Positions 34,102-44,566 of a stretch of DNA of 64,000 bases are shown here, piece after piece. The position numbers and the translations under genes are program-made. The notes below the pieces were generated by a model, which saw only the letters and a list, made by a program, of their open reading frames with translations, was not told the DNA's origin and did not search any database. Every line of letters starts with the position of its first letter. Positions within the stretch are counted from its first letter, which is position 1. Source of the DNA: Malurus cyaneus samueli (Eukaryota > Chordata > Aves > Passeriformes > Maluridae); NCBI GenBank assembly GCA_009741485.1, contig VKON01002658.1, forward strand, positions 891,623 to 955,622, given 5' to 3'.

Positions 34102-36160
34102 ATTAATTCCATTCCATGATTTCCCTGGGTTTAGAATAATTCAGTATCTAATTTTACTGATTATTTAAGCTTCACTTAATAATCAGAAGGCAGCAGTAGC
34201 TTCCTTACTCCTTTATTCTCCAACCATGTTCACATTTTCCTGGTAACACAGATTTAAATTTCTTTCAGAATTTCAGGGTGATTTAAACATCCATTAATAT
34301 CCACTTCAACATGTTTTTACTGGTTTTGACACATAATTTCCTGAACACTGGGGCACTTCCCACCCTCGTATTCCTGAGGCAAATCTTGCTCCACCGACAC
34401 AGATTTCCTTCCTTGTTCACCGAATTTTCCCCTTTGATTGTGGCGATGAAAAAACAGCTGAGTTGCCTTTATCAGCGCCGATCAATAAATCTGAAGGAGA
34501 AAAAAGAGGAAACCTCAACTCAGGGGAGTCCCAGCCAACAACCATTTGCTGATAAAGAAAACACTCAAATATCTGACGCGTCATCAGCTGCCAGGGTTTG
34601 CTCGCGCCCCGAGGATTTGTCGCTGTGAGAAGGAGCTCACTGCTGCTGGGTTTCCATGGATCATCCAAGAGCTGCCTTTAAGCAGAATTTTGGTTGTGAG
34701 GGACAAGGGAAAGCACTGTTTTCAAGGAATTTTCCTCAAAAGATGGGTGGCTTTACGGGGTTCCTTCAGAAAGCCACCCAGAGTTGATGGTGGGAATGAA
34801 AGAGCGCTGTTATCTGAGCTGGGGTGAGCTTTTGTGGGCACAGAGCCATTGCTTCATCTCCCCTGGATCTCCTGCTTTTCTGGCCCTAAAACTGCAGCTG
34901 GATTGGTGTTTATTGCTGCCATTGGAATTTGATGTTCATTTATAAAACAAACCTGAGGATGGAGCGATAGTGGTCAGAGCAGGGAGTGATGCAGGTGAAG
35001 GAATGCCTTGGGGAGTGCAATGTCCTGGTTGGATTTCAGGCAGGCTCTTCATCCCATCAAGTGGAAAATCTGGAAACAAATACAGCAGATCCCGTGGTGG
35101 TGTCTCCACTGAGGAACATTACCCACAGAGGAGTCCTAAGGGGACACAGGAATTGTTTTGGGTCGGGTTTTAAACTCTCTGGCACTGCCAGTGTCTGGAA
35201 GGAAATGAAAACTTGGTTTATTTTGCAGTGTGTTACTTGCTTTAATTACTCATTACCTTCTCTGTGCCTTGCTGCTGTAGCAATTGGGATCATCAACTGT
35301 TGGAGCAGCACCTTTGCAGATTGGTTCCTTTTTCCCTAAAAATATCCCTTCCTCACGGCTTTGGTGTCACACGAGGGTGGTTCCTCTTTCCTGTTAATGC
35401 CTCAAAGTCCCAATAAATCTCTAGGTTGGTGTCTTTGTGAAGGGTTCTTTGCAACAGAGCTTAACCCCGTCCCAGTGGTTCTTGGGGCTGAAGGGAGTTT
35501 AATGCTGTGATTTTAGAGAGAACCTGAGTGTGTCATGGGCAACTTGACCAATTCTGCCCTGAGCAGGGATTTGAGCTGTAAATATATTTTATACAGCATG
35601 AAGGAGCACTCAGAGCAGGCAGAGGGCTGAGGTGCCATGCCAGGGGTACAAGGTTTGCAAGCAGCTCTTTGAAACGAAGGCCAGCACAGCTCTGAATCTT
35701 AGCAGAGCTGCTCTGAAGGGTTTACCTTCATCAATTTCCCCGATTTTAATTAGATTTTGCAATTTCCAGTAGATTAAGACTTCACTGTACAAATTGGGTG
35801 AAAGTTGAGATCTTCCCTCAGAAGATTGAGGACCTCCAATGCACTGATAGCCCTAATGTTCGCTCATTATTTTTGCAGGCAAATCGAGATTTATCTTTGT
35901 TGATCTGCTGGATTAATTGTTGGGATTGGCTTTGAAGCTGGGGGGATTATATTCTGATATTTGTGCACAACATTTGGGGAAATCTTGGCATTTCTGGGGT
36001 GTTTCAGACAGGGCCAGCAGCGTGAAGGGGCAGCTGAAGCACCCTGAGCTCTCCACAGGGCCCTGCAGGATGGGAACAGGGTTTTTTTCTGCCAGTGTGA
36101 AGCAGTGGGATCAGCCCTGAGCCATCCCTTCCCTCCCTGGAAGTTTGGTGTGCTCAGAGA
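34102..36160. other. Gene-free unique sequence
   Basis: No gene or repeat family seen. Short open frames occur on both strands without supporting features. Confidence 0.55.
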
Positions 36161-37673
36161 GTTTGGTTGGTTTGGTTGGTTTTTTTTGGTTTTTTGTTTT
36201 TTTTTTTTTTTTTTTTTTTGTTTGTTGGTTGGTTTGTTTGGTTGGCTTTGTGGTTTGGTTTGGTTGGTTGGTTGTTTGTTGTTGGTGGTTGTTGGTTGGT
36301 TGGTTGTTGTTGGTTGGGTTGGGTTGGTTTGTTGGTTTGGTTTGGTTTTGGTTGGGTTTGGTTTGGTTTGGTTTGGTTTGGTTTGGTTTGGTTTGTTTGG
36401 TTTGGTTGTTTGGTTCTTTGGTTTGATTTGGTTTGATTGGTTGTTGGTTTGGTTGTTTAGTTGGTTTGGTTGTTTGGTTTAGTTGGTTGTTGGTTTGGTT
36501 CGTTGTTTGGTTGCTTTGGTTGGTTTGGTTGGGTTGGTTTGGTTTGGTTTGGGTTGGTTTGGTTTGGTTGGTTTGCTTTGCTTTGGTTGTTTGGTTGGTC
36601 TGGTTTGGTTTGGTTTGGTTTGGTTTGGTTGGTTGGTTTGGTTTGGTTGGTTGGTTTGGTTTGGTTTGGTTTGCTTTGGTTTGATTGCTTTGGTTTGGTT
36701 GGTTTGGTTGGTTTTGTTTGGTTGTGGTTTGGTTTGGTTTGGTTGGTTGGTTTGGTTGGTTGGTTTGGTTTGGTTGGTTTGTTTGGTTTGTTTGGTTGGT
36801 TTGTTGGTTTGGTTTGGTTTGTTGGTTGTGGTTGGTTTTGGTTTTGGTTTGTGTTGGTTGGTTGGTTGGTTTGGGTGGTTTGGTTTGGTTTGGTTGGTTG
36901 GTTTGGTTGTTGGTTGGTGTTTGGTTTGTTGGTTTGGTTGGTTGTTGTTGTTTGTTGGTTGGTTTTTGGTTGGTTTGTTGGTTGTTTTGGTTGGTTTGTT
37001 GGTTTGGTTTGGGGTTTGGGTTTGGTTGGTTTGTTTGGTTGGTTGGTTTGGTTTGGTTTGGTTTGTTTGGTTTTGTTTGGTTGGTTGTTGGTTTTGTGGT
37101 TTGGTTGTTTGGTTGGTTTTTGGTTTGGTTGTTTGGTTTTGGTTTGGTTGTTTGGTTTGGTTTGGTTGTTGGTTGGTTTGGTTGTTGTTGGTTGGTTTGT
37201 TGGTTGGTTGGTGGTTTGTTTGTTTGTTGGTTTGGTTGTTTGGTGGTTTGGTTTGGTTGGTTGGTTTGGTTTGGTTTGGGTTTGGTTTGGTTTGTTTGGT
37301 TTGGTTGGTTGGTTTTTGGTTGTTTGTTGGTTTGTTGGTTTGGTTGTTTGTTTGTTGGTTGGGTTTGTTGTTTGTTGTTGTTTGGTTGGTTTTGTTTGGT
37401 TTGGTTTGGTTTGTTTGGTTGTTTGGTGTTGTTTTGGTGGTTTGGTTGGTTGGTTTGGTTTGGTTTGGTTGGTTGGTTGGTTGGTTTGGTTGGTTTGGTT
37501 TGGTTTGTTGTTTGGTTTGGTTGTTTGGTTTGGTTTGGTTGGTTTGGTGTTTGGTTGGTTTGGTTTGGTTTGGTTGTTTGGTTGTTGGTTTGGTTGGTTT
37601 GGTTTGGTTGGGTTTGGTTTGGTTTTGGTTGTTTGGTTGGTTTGGTTGGTTGGTTTGGTTTGGTTGGTTGGTT
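36161..37673. repeat. 1.5-kb G/T-only array of GGTT and GGTTT modules
   Basis: The + strand is almost entirely G and T, made of GGTT and GGTTT modules in irregular order with rare A or C. A T run of about 23 bases (36197-36219) lies near its left edge. Because CCAAA and CCAA carry no stops, one minus-strand frame runs 36111-38096 (661 residues, mainly N, Q, T, K and P), and the + frames give G, L, V, W and F-rich frames of up to 429 residues. These are low-complexity by-products. The closely spaced GG pairs could form two-tetrad G-quadruplexes on +. Edges are sharp: unique sequence resumes at GTTCCCGGTG. Confidence 0.95.
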
Positions 37674-38154
37674 CCCGGTGTTTGCCGATTTCTGCCCTTT
37701 TTCTCCGCTCTGCTTTCTGCAGAGGTTCCTGTCTGAATTTCCATTTCTGACCATATGATTTCTGTTTCTGATGATGTAATTTCTCTTGAATTGAATTTTC
37801 TCTGTAATTTCTCCGATGTGCAGACTCTTTCCTGGAGACCTCTGTGCCTCCCTGAGCACCCCTTGGTGAATCCCTGAAGTTCCCAAAGTTGAGGAACCAC
37901 TGAACCGGGACCTATTTGGGCTGGATTCCCTCAGATCAGGACTGGGCTCAGAAGCTGAAATGCTCATGAGAATACTCAGAGCTGCACACTTTAAACCACC
38001 TGCTCTAGAAGTTGGTGCAGCAATAAAAAATGGAGAGCAGAAATAAGGATATCTGTGGGATAATAATACACAAAAGCCTGTCTTGAGTTCTGACATTTTA
38101 ATGCAGGCAATTTTTTTAAGTTCAGCAATTTATTAACCAATAACATCCTAAAGG

Positions 38155-38158
<4 letters not shown>

Positions 38159-38186
<28 letters not shown>
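38159..38186. repeat. Poly(T), 28 bases
   Basis: Uninterrupted T run on the + strand. No retroposon sequence is recognised on either side, so it need not be an inverted poly(A) tail. Confidence 0.95.
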
Positions 38187-38189
<3 letters not shown>

Positions 38190-38411
38190 ATTATCATCTT
38201 CATTTTTGCATTTGAGTGTTTATTCCTTTTTTGAGTTACAGCATCTCGGGTTTTTTTTTTCTGTCCTTTCCTCTAGGAGTAATGAAAACCAAAAATACCC
38301 CGCAGTAATGAGAACCAATAGTGTACAAAGATTAACGTCACAAACCCATCGCTGACCTCAATAACATTTCACAACATTTAGTTTTCATTACAGTGCAGCG
38401 TTACTGCAGGC

Positions 38412-38436
38412 TTTTTTTTTTTTTTTTTTTTTTTTT
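38412..38436. repeat. Poly(T), 25 bases
   Basis: Uninterrupted T run about 225 bp after the previous one, again without a recognised retroposon body. Confidence 0.95.
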
Positions 38437-41400
38437 CAACATGAACTTCTCATCTGAAGAAAAATATATGATAGGGCTTTCCAAAAATACACACATGTTG
38501 GGAAATAAGACTTTTAAATCAAGAGTTTTACACATCCACTGATCGCATTTGACGAATCAGATGTATGGTATTAATTACTCCGAATCACAGCAAAGCAGCC
38601 TCAAACACTCAGAAAACAAAGATTTTTCTGCTTTGCTGGTACAGACACGTGTCGTGCCTTCTTCAAAAGGTGCCTTCTGACTTTTAGTGCCGTTTGCTCC
38701 CTTTGGATGATGAAAGAACATTCAATTTTTAAATTGTATTTGTAAAAAGTATTGCTTGGCATGGAGCGTAGGAAAGAACATTTAGAACAGGTTGATCTGT
38801 AACACCACGAGCAGTCTGTTTTCTATCAATGATTCCTAGCCAGCTTATTAAACAGATTTATACAATGAAAGAATCTAATAACAAAAACATTCACCTCCTT
38901 TATTACTTGGCATTATTTATGGCTCTTAGTTTTTTTTTTTGAGCTACCTTTTTATATAGCGGAATCTGCCAACATTGTATTTATAAAGTTTATGTACTAG
39001 CAGCATTTGTTGGGCAGGGATTTGGGTTGTTTTATGTTTCTTCCCTCCTACACTTATTATTACTAAATCTATGTACAAGTGCTTGTAAAGATTTAAAAAA
39101 AGACACCAAAGAAAATAGCCCGGAGAAGATGGAATGCTTGAAAAATTGATTAATTCTGGAGAAACTGAGTTTCTAATGTAGTTACATTTTAGATATTCTC
39201 TCAGTAATGATAGAAATTAATGACAGAGGCTATTCACTGTGTTCCCCAGAATCCTCAGTGTTGAATCATAGATGGGGCAGTGTTTACACACAGCGAAATC
39301 CAAAGTTCACCCTCTGACTGTCCATTCAAAGCCCTAAATACCCATAATTGCTGCCCCAAGAACAACTTTGTCTTCCAGAGCTCCTTCCGTGCTTCCTTCC
39401 CTCCTTCCTCCGCGCTGTCCCCGTGTCCCTGGGCCATGGAGCCACAATGGGTGCGTTTGTCACCGAGGACGGGGGCTCACGGGGCCCCGAGCGTTCCCCG
39501 CCCTGCTCCTGCTGCCAGAGCTGATCTGGGGCACCCAGCCTGGCACAGACACAGCCATGGAAGCAAACAGCCTCCCTTCCCCTGGGTTGTGCTTTCCTGG
39601 CACGCCAGCTCAGCTGGTTTTGTGTTGATCCCCCTGGGTTGACCATCGTGCAGCCGGGAGGGGCTCAGCCAGTCCTTTGGCCCCCTCCCACCTCAGCTTC
39701 TGCTGGTTTAGAAATGATTTTTTCTGATCCTGGCTCTGGCTTTGCCTTTTGTTTCACCCTCCCAGGAGCGTTCTCCCTGAATGCCCAGGCTCTCCAGCTA
39801 TTTCTGAAGAAAATTTTATTTTTTTTTTTTTTTCCGCTGAGGTTAACCAAGCCTCCTTCTGTTTTGCTGCGCTCAGCAGTTAAGGCCAAAGTTTACAAGA
39901 AAGGTAATTACAGTCTTACTTTTAATTGTAATTAACTAGGAGTAAAGAATCAAAATAATCCAGCTACTCTTGTGCTGAACCAGAGCATTATATATAACGT
40001 GACAAGGAGAATGCCTTGCCCTTCAGCCATTAATTTTAGCAGCTCTGTTATTCCTAAATTACATAAACCTCTGGTGTCAGAGGGGAGAGAAAATGAATCA
40101 GCTCTGAGATTTCATTGGAATACCTCTGCCGTGGTTGTGTCAGAATGTGCAGGGCTTTTGAAGCACTTCAGGTTATGATAAATTGGGAACGCATAATGAA
40201 GAAAATCGGGAACTCCAAATAAAGAGGTCACGAGTGAAAAATGTTGGTGGTGAATTGCTGGCATTTCTGGTCTCATGAAGACCACAGCTTGAGCTTTTAA
40301 AGGGAGTCTTTCCCTTTGATTTCCAAAGGTGTTGGGCAGTGTGAGCATGGCAGGGAGTGGTGCTGGTTTGGGGGCTGCACTGCCCCACGGAGATGTCATT
40401 GTCACCAGAGGAGACACCTCTGTAGGGATAAATGGGTTCAGAGCCAACACAGGATGAACCTGGGAAACATTTTAGCTCTCCTGTTCATTGGTTGTGACCA
40501 AGAACCCAATTCTGGACATTGGACAAATGCTGCTCTTCCCAAACTCTGTATTTAACCGGGATTGAGCTCCTGGTTTCCCACCTGGCCTTGCCTTTCCCAT
40601 GTCACTTTTCCTGGGGAGGTGACAACCAGCCAGGCCCAGGAGAACCAAGGGAGCACGAGGCTCAATGGCACCATTGGTGACAAAGACAGGAGTTGAACCA
40701 AGCCTTGAAAAGGCAGCGAAATGTCAGAGATCCACATTTAAAATCCGGATTTTCCTTGTGCTGCAGCACTTCCACGGCCAAAAAGTGCCATGGAGCTTGG
40801 CAGCGTTTTTGGGGGGATCTTCCTTCAAAGATGAGCTATTCTGGAACAATTTCCCCTCTGTGTGTGACACAAACAGCCTTTTCTTTGACACCAGACGTGC
40901 ATGTCTTCTTGCTCCAGCTATTTTTTGCTTGGACAAACATATGTATTGTAGCCAATGCAAGGAAAATCTCACTCACCCTTTCTGTTTGAGTTCCCTGTGT
41001 CCCGTTAACAATATCCCAGTGTCCTCCTCGCTCTGGAGCCTCTTGATCCACATCCAGCACTGTTTTCCTGGATTCCCCTTTGGTCACTTAAGTGCCACCA
41101 AGTAATGGGCCTTATTTAGTGTCCTTCCATCCCAGAGGCACTGAAGTGGTTTCCTGTCCTTTTTTATTTCCAATTTTTTTGCTCAGTAGGGATCTCTGAT
41201 GAGGTGAATCTGATCTAAGAGTAATTATCAGGGCTGGGAGCTCCACTCCCTGCACTCACAGATTTTATCTGCTGTCCTTCCACACATCCAGGAGGTCTCG
41301 TTTTGGTGCTGCTCCTGACCACCAGGCAAAGATTTATTCCATGTGCACTGTTTGAATATACTGGGAACTTGATGTGGCTCTCAAAGGGCACAAGCTTTCC

Positions 41401-41479
41401 AAAGGGAAAAAGAATCCTCTTGGTGCCTTTTCTTCAAGGCTGCTCTCCTTTCTTGCAATATATAGATGGAGATTAGATT

Positions 41480-41791
41480 TGCTTTTTATTTCACTTCTTT
41501 TCCTTTTCCCGTTTGATTTTATTTCTCCCTTTATTTTCCTTTTTTTCTTTCTTTTTCCCTTAATTGCAATTTTTCTTTTCTTACATTCCCTTCTTTTCCT
41601 TTTCTTTCTTTTCCTTCCTTTCTCCTTAATTTCCTTTTTCCTTCTTTTCCTTTACCCCTTATTTTCCATTTTGCTTTTCCTTTTTTGTCCTTTTCCATTT
41701 TCTTTTCCTCTTTTTTCCTGATTATCTTTTTTTCTTTTTCTACTTTCCTTTAATTTCCTTTTCTTCCCCATCTGTTTTCCCTGCTATTTTT
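41480..41791. repeat. T/C-rich low-complexity tract
   Basis: About 310 bp of mainly pyrimidine on +, with TTTTCC and TTCCTTTTC words repeated irregularly. The + frame gives a run of F, L and I residues that mimics a membrane protein but is a compositional effect. Confidence 0.85.
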
Positions 41792-43507
41792 TAGTCTAAA
41801 ATGTGACCAGGCACACTGTCCTTCGACATAAATAAATACATAAATTTAAAAATTCAACTTATGGACTCCATGGCATACATTTATTGCAGAATAGATGAAT
41901 GCAGGTTTATTTTGGGCTGGGCTCTGGCTGTTTTTCTCAGCTGAGTTTGCAGAGCTGCATTTCCCAGCCACTCTGAGCTTCATAACTTTTCCATCCCATC
42001 CGTGTCAGCCATCGATTTCTCCGAGGAGTCAGAGAAAATCATGAAATCCTGAAATCATGAAATCATGAAACAGCTTCCATGCCCAGATAGGCAAAAACAT
42101 TTCCTAACTGTGAACTCAGCTCTTCCAATCCTCCATGACTTTGGTTCAGTGGCCAAATCTATTTTTTTGTGCTCTCCTAATGCACACTTAGATTAGTTAC
42201 TGTCACTGGAATCGCTGTGGCTCAGGCTCTGGTTAGGGAGGATCATGGTATTTTTCATAAATCATGGCTTTTCCCCCCCTTTTTCTTTTGTATTTAAAGG
42301 ATAACAGTGCTGCAGCTTTGCAATTGTTTGATGAGGCAGTAATCTCATTTCTGCGAGGATAAAGCGTGAGGCCGAAGGCAGTGCTTATCTCAGGAGAAGC
42401 CAGTTATTGCCCAGGAAATCTCTACCAAACATCAATTATGGCAGGTTCACCCTCAGACACAGCAGAAAAGAGATTTTGTGGCCAAAATAGTCCAAAATGA
42501 GGCTCAAATGTAGTATTTGGGGGATTCTGTGGCAATGAATTCCCAGCCTTCTGCAGTGAGTTTGTTTGACAAGGAAAGGTGAAAAACCCGGGATGTTGCT
42601 CAGGGCTGTGTGTACTCCCAGAGCATCCTCAGGCTCCAGCATCACCAAAGCCAGCCAGGACAGCCCATCCTCCTGGAACCAGGCAGAGAATTCCGTGGTA
42701 TTTTCTCCCTGTTGTGTGTTTAACTCAGGCTGCAGGAGGAGGATTTCCCTGCTGATGAAGCAAGCAGCAGCAGCAGCTGGGAGCTCATCACCTTTACCTG
42801 AACATTAACAACATTTTCAGGCCTTCCTTCATTAAAAATCGAGTGGAAGGAGGCAGCTGACAGCACCAATCATGGTGCTGAGCCTGATTTTTGGGAAGGG
42901 AGAGTGATCCAGACACGCTCCATCCTCAGGAACGCCGCAGCGCATCGCGGGGAAGCGTTAAACACCCGGCGCTGATGCACTCTGCTCTAAGAGGTTTATT
43001 CAATTAACCATTTAAACTTTCCTTCTATTTTGCCATTTGGCAAAGGGGATTCTTATGCATTTAATAGTTTTATGCCTTTACCCATTAGCCCTGCTAAGTG
43101 GGCTGGGCAGTGCCATTTCCCCCGGCGGTGGCGGGCAGGGTGGACAGTGATCCATGGCACATGTCACGGCCGCTCGCAGCTCAATGACCTCCCCAATCCA
43201 TCTCCTGGAAGGCTGCTGCCCATTAATCCTGCTGCAGGTAGCCAAGGCTGCAGGTAGCCCTAGGAACCCAGAGTGGCAGGGTATTTTCATCAAAAACAGA
43301 ATCTTGGAGGAAAATGACATATGTTCGTTAACCTAAGGGCTGCTGATCACTTTAAATACTTTAAATTAATCCAGCTCCATTTGTTAAAACTAGCATCATC
43401 TGCTTGGGGACTGAGGGAACACTGGGAACATTTCAAAACACTGCTGCCTCATGCAGGATTGTCTGAAATTCATTTTGCAGCAATATTCCTATTCTGTGTT
43501 AGTCTTT
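41792..43507. other. Gene-free unique sequence
   Basis: No gene recognised. It contains four tandem 8-bp AAATCATG-type units at 42036-42067. The remainder is ordinary single-copy sequence. Confidence 0.55.
42036..42067. repeat. Four 8-bp AAATCATG units
   Basis: Units at 42036, 42044, 42052 and 42060; the second reads AAATCCTG and the others are identical. Confidence 0.9.
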
Positions 43508-43676
43508 GTTGATATTCCTTGTTGATATTCCTCGTTCATATTCCTTGTTCATATTCCTTGTTCATAGTCCTTGTTGATATTCCTTCTTCATATTCCTTGT
43601 TGATATTCCTTGTTGCTATTCCTTCTTCATATTCCTTCTTCCTAGTCCTTGTTCATATTCCTTGTTCATATTCCTT
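43508..43676. repeat. Perfectly phased 13-bp minisatellite, 13 units
   Basis: Thirteen consecutive 13-bp units of the type GTTGATATTCCTT or GTTCATATTCCTT, starting at 43508 and stepping by exactly 13 with no insertion or deletion to 43676. Variation is by substitution only (G or C at position 1, G or C at position 4, and TAGT for TATT in two units). Confidence 0.95.
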
Positions 43677-44490
43677 CTGAAATTCCTGCCACACAGCACT
43701 GTGGCACTTTCCTTTCCTTGCAGATATTTCTGGCCCTGCTCTGTCTGTGCAGCAGGTCAGGGATTGATTTCTCTGCTCTGGAGGGAGGCAAGGGCAGGAC
43801 TAACCCACAATTCAGGTGAATTCAAGTACTGGATGTGCAGGTTCTTCCCACTATCTGGAGCCTCTGTAAGCCAATATTTTAGAAATCACTTCCATTTGGG
43901 TTTAATAGAACCAAAGTTTGTTTCCTTCGACCCTATTTTTGCCATTTATCCCTTGTGTTCAGGCTGAAGTTGAAGAAGAGAAACAAAATTGTTAAAATTT
44001 GTTGAGTTTTTATACCATACATAGGCAGCAAGTTCCTTTTCTCCCAGTTTTATAGGTGCTATTTGTTTATAAATTCTCTGGTAAGGTCAATGTTAAAAGA
44101 GATGTCAGAGAGGATTCAGCTGCCTTTAAAAATAACGAAAAATCCAACAGAGAGGAAGATTTCTACACAATCTCACTGCCTTGGCACCTTCTAATAATCA
44201 GTGGCACTACAATTCCTGTGTTAATTGAGCAGAAGTAATTGTTGATGTGATTTATGGGAATGGGGGTGTCGGACTAAAACACGGCAGCAGACAGGGAAAG
44301 GAGGTGGTTCTGCTTCAGAAATCAACCCAGCTGAACCATCCCTGCCTGCTCAGGTTGTTTCCTGCCCAGTTAGGGAGGCTTTTATTCCAAATCTGATGCA
44401 ATGCACAGTGCTGGATTTGGGATTGAGTTCATGAGGAAGGGCTGGTTCTGCAGGGGTCAGTGAGGAATTTATGGGAATATTGGTTATCCA
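43677..44490. other. Gene-free unique sequence
   Basis: Nothing recognisable beyond short open frames. Confidence 0.55.
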
Positions 44491-44566
44491 CGGGTCTTGG
44501 AGCAACCCTGCCCATGCACCAGGTGATCTCAGGTCCTTTCCAACCCAAACCATTCCATGTTCTGGT
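44491..44566 (+). mobile_element. CR1 LINE fragment (3' end)
   Basis: 'GGGTCTTGGAGCAACCCTGC', 'CAGGTGATCTCAGGTCCTTT' and 'CCAACCCAAACCATTCCATG' are the last part of the CR1 tail in sense, ending in ATTCCATGTTCTGGTG, a decayed terminal octamer repeat. A short internal deletion relative to consensus is likely. Confidence 0.8.

Larger units (their letters stand above)
37674..41479. other. Gene-free sequence; candidate conserved regulatory DNA at 38.1-39.25 kb
   Basis: No gene recognised. 38090-39250 is very AT-rich and free of CR1, apart from two long T tracts, with many short homeodomain-like words; a conserved element is plausible but untested. 39360-39660 is more GC-rich. A 15-base T run is near 39818. 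Open frames at 39.3-39.6 kb overlap in several frames. Confidence 0.45.

Noticed and set aside
36111..38096. A 661-residue minus-strand open frame rich in N, Q, T, K and P
   Set aside because: It is a translation of the CCAA/CCAAA side of the G/T block, where stops cannot occur. Parallel long frames exist on the other strand, and flanks show no gene features.
41374..41721. A 115-residue hydrophobic frame resembling a membrane protein
   Set aside because: The F, L and I content comes from the T/C-rich tract and not from a gene.
43508..43676. CRISPR-like array
   Set aside because: The 13-bp units are contiguous with no spacers, and the genome is evidently vertebrate.
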